Part shown: positions 31,750 through 41,315 of the stretch, piece after piece
Layout of the letters: each line of letters begins with the position of its first letter
How positions within the stretch are numbered: position 1 is the stretch's first letter
NCBI GenBank assembly: GCA_014058105.1
Contig: JACGCM010001798.1
Coordinates: 2,797,001-2,861,000, forward strand
From: Kingdonia uniflora
Taxonomy: Eukaryota > Streptophyta > Magnoliopsida > Ranunculales > Circaeasteraceae
Direction of reading: 5' to 3'
DNA length: 64,000 nt
Position numbers and translations under genes: made by a program
The notes under the pieces: generated by a model
Databases searched by the model: none
What the model was told of the DNA's origin: nothing
Seen by the model: the letters and a program-made list of their open reading frames with translations, nothing else

Positions 31750-33590
31750 TATGTGGCCGTTACACCTCACGGAAAATGATCCCGCCCCAACCCTCGAGGA
31801 TTTGCACCGAGTGGATATTCTCCCAGACAACTGAGTCCATATTTCCATTGGATCGGAGGAATTGCCAGTAAGCTTTTTGTGTATAATTTATGTGTTATTA
31901 ACGTTGCTTGCCAAATGTTCAACGAAATGCCCGAATTAAAATTTAATATGCTAATGTGTTTTTTTTTTTTTTTTTGCAGAACCGGGATGAAATACAATGT
32001 AGCGGATCACTGGATAAGGTATTGAAGTGGTACCAATGGATTGCCATGTATCCCACGTTGAAGAGGTTGGTCGACAATATGGGTTTCGAAGAGTTTTTGT
32101 CGATTAAGATAAAAAACTCTGATAACCACTTAATTCATGTTCTCGTAGAATAGTGGTAGCCTTCCACTCATACATTTCACTTCTCTTGCGGGCAACTTGG
32201 TTTTACGCCTTAGACTTCGTCATGTTAACGGGATAATTTTTGGGGATGGGTCTCGAACTCCCGCACGGCGATAAGTACTCGATGTTCGAAGAAGCACAAA
32301 CGATGTTCCCCGGAATCACAACCAATGACATCAGGTACGGTAACATCACTCTAGTGTATTTATTGCATATATGATGGGTAATATCTTCTTCTCAAATGTT
32401 AGTACATCTCTACCGGCCGGTTATCTTATAGCTTTAACATACCACCATATTCTAGGTGCGTCGAGGTTCGACTGGGGTACTCCGATTATAGCGGCTTTGT
32501 ATCAGGGACTAAATGAAGTTTCAATTTTGAAGAATGGGAAGGGGAAGAGATTAGTCACATGCTTATATGCTCTGTCGGAGTTCTAGTTATTTGAGTACTG
32601 TCGCGTTAGAATGTATCTGGTTAAGGTTTCCAACTTCAACCATGTTTATCCTCGTATGGGTGAGTGAAGATATGAAAGGGCTAGTTCGGGGTCTAAAATC
32701 CATCATTCTTTTGTTGTGATCAGAAAAATGATAGAATAGAATGACATAAACAACATTGATTGGTAACCATGGATGAGGTCTAGACAAGCAATCCGTCTAG
32801 AGGTAAGAGTTACAAAACTGCTTAATGTAAAAAGGGTTCCATTAGTTTCAATCCCATATGGGAACGGTACGCTTTGGTATTTAGAAGACCGAAGTATGCG
32901 TCAAAACACTCGGCATGATAGTGTTCCATATGACCCCACAAGAGATTATGAAATTTCTGCGGTACGATCGAAAGTTTTATTAGGAGCTGAAAGAGCTAAA
33001 CTTCTATGATGGACACAATTATATTATTGATGACGTGGATTGTATGACATATTGGCGTTTGGCTCATCCAAATTCTAAGATCGGTTGCAGTTTATTGAAG
33101 AGGGCCGGGAATATATGGATGGTCGGGCGTGATCTAGTGAGTCCCGATGTAACTCTGCCACCTACTTCGAGTTTAATTAGCCACGTTTTCTCATGTATAA
33201 AACTATGGTGTTGAGGCATACGGCGAGGAAGTGAGGGATATGGGATGGTTCATGGAAATGGCAGGAACCAGCGGAGAACATAGACGGCTACCGATCCTGG
33301 CCCTCCAAGTACCACACCCGTGTCCACCTAGGTATAGTGTGGATGAGTTGTGGCATCAAAACCAATGAATGCGGTATGCAGCATATGAAGATTCGAGGCA
33401 ATACTTTTAATGCACAAAGGAGTTAGAGGAACAGCTGCACCGGTCACATGAAATTATCCGAGTCACGGGAGAGAGACTAGCTGATATGTCTATCAACTAC
33501 CAGACAAAGTCGGATGTCCAATGTACTAATAACGAGAGTCTCGCACCTAGTTGGCGCGCCCGCCAAACGAAGAGAGGCCGTCCCACTTAG
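31750..33590 (+). pseudogene. Decayed plant mobile domain (PMD) gene of element A
   Basis: The 31990-32160 stretch reads WYQWIAMYPTLKRLVDNMGF then DNHLIHVLVE. After stops and frame changes come QLGFTP, ITTNDIRYGNITL, LIALTYHHILGASRFDWG and AALYQGLNEVS, then VYPRM and later AHPNSKIGCSLLKR. This order fits plant mobile domain proteins (MAIN/MAIL and PP7-long-form-like TE proteins). Multiple stop codons and frame changes show it is no longer functional. It starts near the outer end of element A and runs toward the internal inverted repeat. Confidence 0.65.
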
Positions 33591-33699
33591 GCTATAAAAT
33601 TTATTATGTTTTGTTTAAACTATTGAGTTTATGCTATGTTTTCTTCAAGATTTTGATATGCTGTGTTTAAACTATGTTTAATTGATAATGTATTATGTT

Positions 33700-34410
33700 T
33701 AAACTTGTGTTTGCTTCAAATACTAGGTTTTTTTAAGTGTTTGAATAAAATTCCCCATAGAGAGAAGCTGATAAAACAACTCCTTTTAATAATATTGTAA
33801 TATAGGGAAGGCGTTTGATGAAATGCCTAAACGAAAGAGGAGAAAAAAAAACTAAGTATGAAGAGATGTACACACAATAGAGGGCACATAAGGTATTTGA
33901 GGAAATGCCTCAAAGAAAAATCACAATTTATTTTTTTAAGTATGGAGAAGGGAAGCAATACACAAAGTTGTAGGCTCTTGCCGCTCAGTTCAGAACTGCG
34001 TGGCAACCATGGGAGACACGTGGCTTAATCTAGTCTCTCTATCTAACACACAGTTCTAAATTATGGGGCAAACAGAGAGACCAGATTAAGCCACGTATCT
34101 CCCAAGGTTGCCACGCAGTTCTGAACTGAGCGGCAAGAGCCTGTAACTTTGTGAAGAAATTCCTCCCTCTCTATACTTAGTTTTTTTAGTAAGTTTCTTT
34201 GAGACATTTTCTCAAACACCTTCCCTCGCCCTCTATTATGTGTGCATTGGTTCATACTTAGTTTTTTTTTCTCCTCTTTCGTTTGGGTATTTCCTCAAAC
34301 ACCTTTCCTCTATTGAAAAATTAGTTTCATTAGTTTTTTTATGAGCTCCTATATATGAGAAATTTCTTTAAACACTTAAAAACACCAAGTATGGAATGTA
34401 TTTCTTCTCT
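33700..34410. repeat. Long inverted repeat at the junction of the two units of element A
   Basis: Two arms of about 340 bp, centred near 34055. Matching pairs include GGCTCTTGCCGCTCAGTTC / GAACTGAGCGGCAAGAGCC, CGAAAGAGGAG / CTCCTCTTTCG and ACACAATAGAGGG / CCCTCTATTATGTGT. The arms resemble the left subterminal region (31500-31610) and right subterminal region (38340-38430) of the same element but lack the terminal GAGCAT sequence. Confidence 0.8.
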
Positions 34411-34562
34411 TCTCCATTAGTTTTTCATTAGTTTTTGTAATGGCATTTCCTCAACCATACTGTGTTGTTTTATGACCATTGTTGTGATACTTAGTTGTTT
34501 TATAACCTCCTCTGTATACTTGGTTTATTTGGTGATCAACAACGCAATATTTTGTTAGGGCA

Positions 34563-34920
34563 AACTTGTTGACCAAGTAGCTCAACGGTTATATTTATGT
34601 GGAAACTTGTTGACCAAGTAGCTCAACGGCTATATTCATGTCAAAACTTATTTACCAAGTAGCTCAATGGCTATATTCATGTGGAAACTTGTTGACCAAG
34701 TAGCTCAATGACTATATTCATGTGGAAACTTGTTTACCGATTAACTCAACGACTATATTTATGTGGAAACTTGTTGACCAAGTAGTTCAACGGCTATATT
34801 CATGTGGAAACTTGTTTACCGATTAACTCAACGACTATATTCATGTGGAAACTTGTTGACCAAGTAGCTCAACAGCTATATTCCCGTAGAAACTTGTTAA
34901 CCAAGTAGCTCAACGCCTAG
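34563..34920 (+). repeat. Tandem array of about 41 bp units, upstream of ORF1 of element A
   Basis: Between eight and nine units of the form AACTTGTTGACCAAGTAG / CTCAACGGCTATATTCATGTGG. The same unit occurs in inverse orientation at 38075-38280, upstream of the transposase start, and in the truncated element at 47625-47770. This symmetry suggests subterminal repeats or promoter-proximal transposase-binding arrays. Confidence 0.8.
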
Positions 34921-35012
34921 TTTTTTTCATTTATAAGGTCATTCATCTTTTACACTCTATGCTATTAATCTTCTACACTCTCCTCCCTTCTTAGCTTATA
35001 AGCAAAGCCACC

Positions 35013-36533
35013 ATGTCATCCCCAAGCTCCCAATCTAATTCTCAAAACTACTCTCAATCCTCCAATACAAACCAACAAGGGATCGTATTTCCTATGGAAT
35101 TCGGCGTATTTGATTCGTCAGAAATGCCTAACCCTTCCCAATATCGTGATCGCCATGTTCGACAACTATTCCCGCCATATGACAATCAATTTCAATCTCA
35201 AACCCAAGGATATTACCCTCATTACCAAAACCAAGGATATTACCCTTAATTTGATCCTCATTCGGGCTCGTATTCTCAACTAGGAAATCCATTATTTTCA
35301 TCTCACGTCGGTGGAAGTTCGAGTACCGCATCGATGAGAGGTACATAGGGTTTAAATGATTTAAACCTCAATACATCACCAGTCATCTCTCCGGTTATCA
35401 CGAGAAGTAATACGCGCGGAAAGGTGAAGCCTAAAAAAAAGACGACAACGACACCTATTGTAGTTGAGGATGTAGTTGAGGTTGATGATGAAGTTGATGA
35501 CGACAAAGAAAGATACAAAAACTCTAAAAATTGGTCGTCCGATAACTTCGTGAATCTCGCATGCGCTTGGTTTCAAGTATCTCAAAGCCTCGCTACCACG
35601 AACAACCAAAAAGCCACTATATTTTTGTTCAAGGTGCGTTACCAATTTAACTTATTTTATAATGACCAATTGATGTGGTGATCATATAACGGTGTTAATT
35701 GCGCGTATAAGGGGCGGCTCAATAAGGATTGTTTGATTTTTAGATGCATCATTCAAGACCTCAAAAGTCGATATTTTACCGGCATTGGAACGGGCAACTT
35801 CCTAATTTTTTTTTTCTCTTTTCATTAATTTTGTTTGGTAAATCATACTCATTAGAATTTGAAACTTGATTTCTAGGAACGTATGACATACAAGACATTT
35901 GAAAAAATATAAAAAAAACTCATTTATATTTGGGGAAGCTTACAAAGTTTTGGAGCATTGCCCAAAATAGTCAAAAATTAATTACATCGGGCAACCCAGC
36001 CGCAACGTCGTAAGGAAGTCAAATTTTAACGATAGCCCAGGTACTTCCGGCACCGATCCCTCTACACCTACTTCCGGCACTCCAAATATCGTAATTCCGG
36101 ATGATTCTACCGACATGGATGTACCACTATATGTTTGTGGGGAAGTACGACCGGACGGCCAAAAAAAATACAAGCCAAAATAAGCGGCAAAGTCAAGTAT
36201 AGGTTTTTGGGGGAAGATGTTTGAGACGACGACAAACATGATGGCGGCATAGAATGCGAGAGACGAGCAAAAGAAAAAGAAAAATGAAGCTAGAACTAGA
36301 GCACGAGATGAACAAAAGTTGGCTAGAGAGGCAGAGATTCAAATGAGGCGTGAAGCGGAACTAACTAGAAATAAAGCCATCGAAGAAGTGCATTTGGTTA
36401 AGGTGATGACAACGGACACAACTAACCTACTACCGGCACAAAGGCGTTGGATGAAGAAATAAATTAAACTTTATTCGAAAAAGTTGAAGGAAAAGTGTCC
36501 AAGTGATGACGACGTTTCTAGTGATGAAGATTG
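35013..36533 (+). pseudogene. Decayed Harbinger ORF1 (Myb/trihelix-like DNA-binding accessory protein), element A
   Basis: Starts with an ATG and a Ser/Gln/Asn/Tyr-rich N-terminus. Around 35510-35650 it reads KNWSSDNFVNLACAWFQVSQ and NQKATIFLFKVR, the layout of the Myb/SANT-like domain in Harbinger ORF1 proteins. The 3' part (36240-36530) keeps a charged coiled-coil segment and an acidic CPSDDDVSSDED-type end. Stops near 35247 and 35348 and frame changes break it. It is convergent with the transposase. Confidence 0.65.
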
Positions 36534-36689
36534 ATGTAATCCTTAGCATTAATAGTAGTTCTTAAGTTCTATGACATTTTATTATTTGAATAAAATTGTA
36601 TCGTAAGTATTCCGCAAAATATACTTCAATCAAGTAGAGAAAATACATTACAACTTCAACATAAAACTACAAACTTTGAAATAAAATAT

Positions 36690-37950
36690 ATTACTCCGCC
36701 CATTTCTTATTCCACAAATGGGCGACAAGTTCATTTTGTAATTGGAAATGAGCACCTTCATTTCTAACTTCATGAATCTTCTTGATGTAATGTGCCATAG
36801 TGTTGATCGTGTGTCTTGGATTTAACGTCTCCTTTCAAGTATCCACAGTTTTTTAAACTCGAGATCAATATCCACTTACCGGATGTAAGTATGACGTTCA
36901 TCTTTGACGATCATGTTGTACATGATTATGCATGCGTACATAACATTTACTAGATCATTAGGCTTCCAAAATCGCGTACCGTGTGCCAATATTTTGAACC
37001 TACCTTATAATACACCAAAAACACGCTCTACGTCTTTTCGGCATGCTTCTTGCATCTTTGCAAAATATATTTCGACATCGTTGAACGGATTTTTTATGGT
37101 TTAAACAATTGTTTGTTATTTTGGATAGACTCCATCCGCTAAATAATACCCCATAGTGTACGGGACCGTGCCTATATTGTAATTGCATGGCGGTGCAACT
37201 CCATTAAACAAGTTGTTGAAAAGCCACCCTTGATGCAAGATGTTCACGTCTTTGTTAGAGTCGAGCACCCCAAAAAATGCGTATCATATCCAAATATCTT
37301 GCGATGCAACCGCTTCTAAAATCACTGTCCGCATTTTCTTATATCTGGTATATTGTCTTGCCCACCCGGAAGGACAATTTTTCAATTTTCAATACATACA
37401 ATCTAAACTACCTAACATCTCCGGGAAGCCTCGCGATCCACTCACTTCTAACAAGTGTAATGTATCGTTTTCATTGGGAAATCTAAGGTATTAAGTTTTG
37501 AATAGTGTTATAATTGTTTTGCAAAAAAAATTCAAACTCAAATTACCCGTAGACTCCCCAATCTGAACGTATTCGTCTTGGGCATCTGCGCTAGTACTGT
37601 AACATATCATGCAAAGTGCGCACATTATCTTTTGGTACGACGATAAGCCTATTGTCTTAGCGGCATTTTCTCTTTGAATAAAATAGGGGTTGGCAGAAAT
37701 AATTTGATCATGAATACGTTAATACACACCATGGCTCATACGAAATCGACGACGAAATGGGATATCAACGAAGACTGGGTTGGTACCAAAATAATCCCGA
37801 TTAAGGCTAAACTTACCCAATTTATGATCACGGCCTTTCCGTTTGTCAATCCTTCCCATTTTACTACTCCCACGCCTCCGTGATGATATCGCCTCTTACT
37901 CTTTTTCTTTCGTTTCTCCCATCTCCATGAGAACCCTGTTATAGTCATGC
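36690..37950 (-). pseudogene. Decayed PIF/Harbinger DDE transposase, element A
   Basis: The reverse strand opens with SWRWEKRKKKSKRRYHHGG, near identical to the truncated element at 47.4 kb. It continues in broken frames with the Harbinger (DDE_4-type) blocks also seen in element B: QEYIQIGE-like, RFPIKS-like, and the CKDARSMPKRRRACFWCIIR antisense-frame remnant around the ARKDVERVFG block. Frameshifts and stops run throughout. It is assigned by its position in the element and by alignment with copy B rather than by an intact domain. Confidence 0.6.
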
Positions 37951-38666
37951 ATCATCATAATTTAACGTCGGATGAGAGTAGAGTAGAGTTTAGAAGATTA
38001 AGAGAATAGAGTTAAGTGTAGAAGAGTAAGAGAATAGTGTACAATATGAATGGTATTTATAGATGAAAAAAACTAGCCGTTGAGCTTCTTATCAAACTAG
38101 TTTGGTCAAAAAACTAGTTGTAGTAAAAAACTAGCCATTGAGCTTCTTGTCAAACAAGATTAGCTAACAAACTAGCCGTTGAGCTATTTGCCAAACAAGT
38201 TTGCCCAAAAATATAGCCGTTGAGGTTCTTGTTGAACAAGTATGGCCAAAACTATAGGCCTTCTGATTACCAAACAAAAAAACCAAGTACTTGTTGAACA
38301 AGTATGACAAAAACTATAAGCCTTCTGATCACCAAACAAAAAAACCAAGTATGGAGAGGGGAAGGATAAAAAATTTATGCAGGCTCTAGCTCATGCCGCG
38401 CAATTCTGAAGTGTGGGTAGATGAACCACTTAAAGCTTGACAAGTATCATCATTCTATTGGGTTAAACTCTACGCGCAGTTCAGAACTGCGCTGCATCAA
38501 TCTACCAAAAATCTACCCAGAGGGTGGAGAGACCACCCCTGGGGTAGGTTTGAGGTGGACAGCTCAACTGCTCCACCTAGCTGTTGTGGGGTGGATTGGG
38601 GTGGAAGTTGGTGAAGGATGGTCTCACCTTGCCACCTCATCCTTCACCTAGCTGTTGCTTATGCTC

Positions 38667-39065
38667 TCATGATAAACTTACAATCTAAGCGTGCCCATCG
38701 ATTAATTCCCACCGTCTAGAAAAGTGGGTTCTGCGTTCTGTTCATTTAATTTTACGCTGTCTACTATACTACTACTACTCCAAATAATGCTCCACCACCA
38801 CGACGCCAATGCCGGAATGGGAGCATTGAATAATACCCTTATCCACATATATATAATAATGCGTTGTGTTTCTCGTAAAGGTTTCTTGTTTGTATATATG
38901 TTGGACGTAGCCTACTGCTGATTAATTAAGCAGACCAAGATGGCTCTGGGGTCGTGTTTATCCTCGACGCGGTTCAGCATGCAATGTACTATATAAGTTC
39001 GTAACCAGTAAGTAAATCAAGATAACGCTTCTTCTACATTTTGATGGAGAATCCTCATACAGTTG
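38667..39065 (+). promoter_or_regulatory. Upstream region of the BAHD acyltransferase with TATA box at 38990-38997
   Basis: TATATAAG at 38990-38997 lies 46 bases before the ATG at 39044 and 68 before the ATG at 39066, a usual plant spacing for the upstream ATG. No other gene is seen between element A and this promoter. Confidence 0.5.
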
Positions 39066-40493
39066 ATGTACTTGAGCAATGTCAAATCGCACCACCTTCA
39101 GGTTCTATCCCTGGCTCAAACATCACTTCCTCTCACATTTTTCGATCTACCTGAACTAGGTCTCGATTGTCCAGTCCATTGTGTCTATCTTTATCAACTC
39201 CAATGCTCCAAAACTCATTTCACGGATTCAATCCTTCCAGACATGAAACATTCACTATCTCTTACTCTACAACATTTTTTTTCTCTTGTAGGAAACCTCA
39301 CTTGGTCTCCACAATCTGCAGTGCCCGAAATCGTCTACGTTGATGGGGACTCAATTTCCTTTAGGGTTGCAGAGTCCAGTTTTAACTTTAACCACCTTTG
39401 TGGTAACCATCCTCGAGATGCCAATGACTTTGCTTCACTAACTAGTCATTTGGTACCACGGTACTCATCAACAACAGCAGAAGTGCAATACCCGTTATTG
39501 GCCTTGCAGGTAACATTGTTTCCAAACTCGGGAATCTGTGTAGGGGTGACTATGAGCCATATCCCCGCTGATGGTATGTCTTCTACTCATTTTATGAAAT
39601 TTTGGGCATCGGTTTGTAGTAACTTAGGCCAGAAGACGACAACGCTGTTGCCAGACTTCCTTCCATCCTTTGACAGAACCACAATCATAGACCCCCAAGG
39701 AATCGAAACAGCTTACTTAAACTATTTGAAAACGATTAACATCACCCAGCAATCTTTCACTCTTCCCAGCACCCCCACAGGTCCTGTTCATGATAAGGTT
39801 GTAGCAACTTTCATCATGGATTTTAACAACATAGTAAAGCTTAAGAAATGGGTCTTAAGACGGACCATCGAGCAAAACAAGAAAGAACCGTACTTTAATT
39901 TAACGTCATTAATTGTAACTTCTGCTTATGTATGGGTTTGTTTGATTAAAGCGATGGAAAGTGTTAATGTCCTAGACAGTTCAAGGGAACACATTGTTAT
40001 TCCAGTCGATTGCAGGACACGCCTTGATCCTGCTTTACCCGTAACATATTTTGGAAACTGTATCGTGAATTCTTGTGCAACAATAGATAAAAATGACCTA
40101 GTCGGGGAAGATGGGATAGTTATTGCTGCAGAGATGATAGGAAAGGCAATTCAAACCACTTGCAAAAATGTCTTGGATGGAGCAGAGAACCTATTTGCTA
40201 ATATTTTTTCAGTCGAATCTGAGCGGGTTTTTGAAATTAATGGGTCACCAAAGATGGGTGCTTATGATGTAAATTTTGGATGGGGGAGGCCAAAAAAATA
40301 TGAAGTTATTTACATTGACGATGATTGCGGATACATAACTCTATCTGACTGTGGTGATAGTACAGACAGGAGTCTGGAGGTTTCAGTTACTCTGAAAAGG
40401 CTTGAAATGGATGCTTTTGCATCTATTTTCCACGACACTCTCAACAATCTTCTCAATGCCTCTTCTGCTATGTCACTCTTATCGAAATATTAG
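39066..40493 (+). CDS. BAHD acyltransferase, anthocyanin/flavonoid-glucoside malonyltransferase-like; N-terminus frameshifted
   Basis: Single exon, 475 aa from the in-frame ATG at 39066. BAHD enzymes transfer acyl groups from acyl-CoA to alcohols or amines in the cytosol. The catalytic HxxxD is present as SHIPADG (His about 165, Asp about 169). YFGNC, typical of the malonyl/aromatic anthocyanin acyltransferase clade, is present. The structural DFGWG motif reads NFGWG (about 403-407). SLPLTFFDLP near the start is the usual N-terminal block. The customary preceding sequence (VDVLEQCQIAPPSG) is encoded just upstream in another frame from the ATG at 39044; the two frames meet at the AAA run at 39118-39120. 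So either translation starts at 39066 with an atypical N-terminus, the gene is a young pseudogene, or the assembly has one extra A. The acyl donor and acceptor cannot be told from sequence. Confidence 0.85.
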   Translation: MYLSNVKSHHLQVLSLAQTSLPLTFFDLPELGLDCPVHCVYLYQLQCSKTHFTDSILPDMKHSLSLTLQHFFSLVGNLTWSPQSAVPEIVYVDGDSISFRVAESSFNFNHLCGNHPRDANDFASLTSHLVPRYSSTTAEVQYPLLALQVTLFPNSGICVGVTMSHIPADGMSSTHFMKFWASVCSNLGQKTTTLLPDFLPSFDRTTIIDPQGIETAYLNYLKTINITQQSFTLPSTPTGPVHDKVVATFIMDFNNIVKLKKWVLRRTIEQNKKEPYFNLTSLIVTSAYVWVCLIKAMESVNVLDSSREHIVIPVDCRTRLDPALPVTYFGNCIVNSCATIDKNDLVGEDGIVIAAEMIGKAIQTTCKNVLDGAENLFANIFSVESERVFEINGSPKMGAYDVNFGWGRPKKYEVIYIDDDCGYITLSDCGDSTDRSLEVSVTLKRLEMDAFASIFHDTLNNLLNASSAMSLLSKY

Positions 40494-40971
40494 AAGTCTA
40501 ATGTATCTAGTGAATAATCTACTACTCTTCATGTAAAAAGTGTGATCTATGTATTAATGTATCGTTTGTGCGTGTTGTTTACAACATGGTGATGGTCTCC
40601 AGAGGGTCACTCCTTCGAAATTGGGACGCCAAATTTCTTTTCTTAAACCTCTAACATCTCAACTTGGTTTACTTCCGCTTATCGTTTTTTACAGACTCTA
40701 ATGGACTGCTCGCTGACAAGCAAGATTTATAACTGCCTATTAAAAGAAAGCAATTCTTCAGCTGTTACAGATAAGGCCAAATTTTTTTAATGTATTAGCT
40801 TAGGAATTAGGTTTGTGGAGAAACATACGAGAAAGAAAAATTATTTCTGTAACATGCTTTCGCTACTGAACTCTTCTTGCTAACATTCTGGATGACATGA
40901 ATTACCATACTAATGAAACTTCAACTCGATTAAAGATGTTAACAATGAAAATAAATGTCACAATATTAGTC

Positions 40972-41315
40972 CTAGTGACGATGATGGCACAGATGTGTGC
41001 ATTCGCATCTGCTGTCGTCAACGCATCTCTACACAAAGAGCCTGAAGAAGTTCATCTGTAGGCACATAAACTTGCAAACTATGTCTGCGCATCTGGGTTC
41101 CATAAAAAGGTCAAACCTCTCCTTGCAAATGCCTGACGGATCTAAAAAATTCACTTCACCCTTCACACCTGCACGCATTCAAAACACATATGGTCATAAT
41201 CTTTAGCATTTCTCTAATGTAACATTGTGTGTAAGAGAGAGCAAGAGAGAGATAGACCTGATGCAAGGAGAGCGAAAACAAAACAGGGAATAAAGAGCTT
41301 CATTGCAATTGTCAT
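40972..41315 (-). pseudogene. Defensin-like (cysteine-rich secreted peptide) gene with in-frame stop
   Basis: Exon 1 41315-41258 encodes a signal peptide (MKLFIPCFVFALLASG core, with a second ATG at 41303). Exon 2 begins at 41168 after a CAG acceptor. Before a TAG at 41031-41029 it has Cys residues spaced C..C-x4-C-x3-C. The same frame resumes after the TAG with C-x5-C-x-C-x3-C and ends at the TAG at 40974-40972. Signal peptide plus a phase-1 intron plus eight Cys with a C-x-C pair is the layout of plant DEFL/LCR genes. The internal stop would remove the last four Cys, so I call it a probable pseudogene; a sequencing error or genuine short form is possible. Confidence 0.55.

Larger units (their letters stand above)
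31273..38666. mobile_element. PIF/Harbinger-type element A carrying an extra plant mobile domain unit
   Basis: Left end GAGCATCTGTAGCAG preceded by TTA (31270-31272). The right end, read on the reverse strand, is GAGCATAAGCAACAG, followed on the plus strand by TCA (38667-38669), so the 3-bp target duplication matches at 2 of 3 positions. Content in order: subterminal palindromes (31357-31520), decayed PMD gene (+), long inverted repeat (33700-34410), 41-bp tandem array, decayed ORF1 (+), decayed DDE transposase (-), inverted copy of the array, and right subterminal palindromes. At 7.4 kb it is longer than a plain Harbinger element. Confidence 0.7.
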
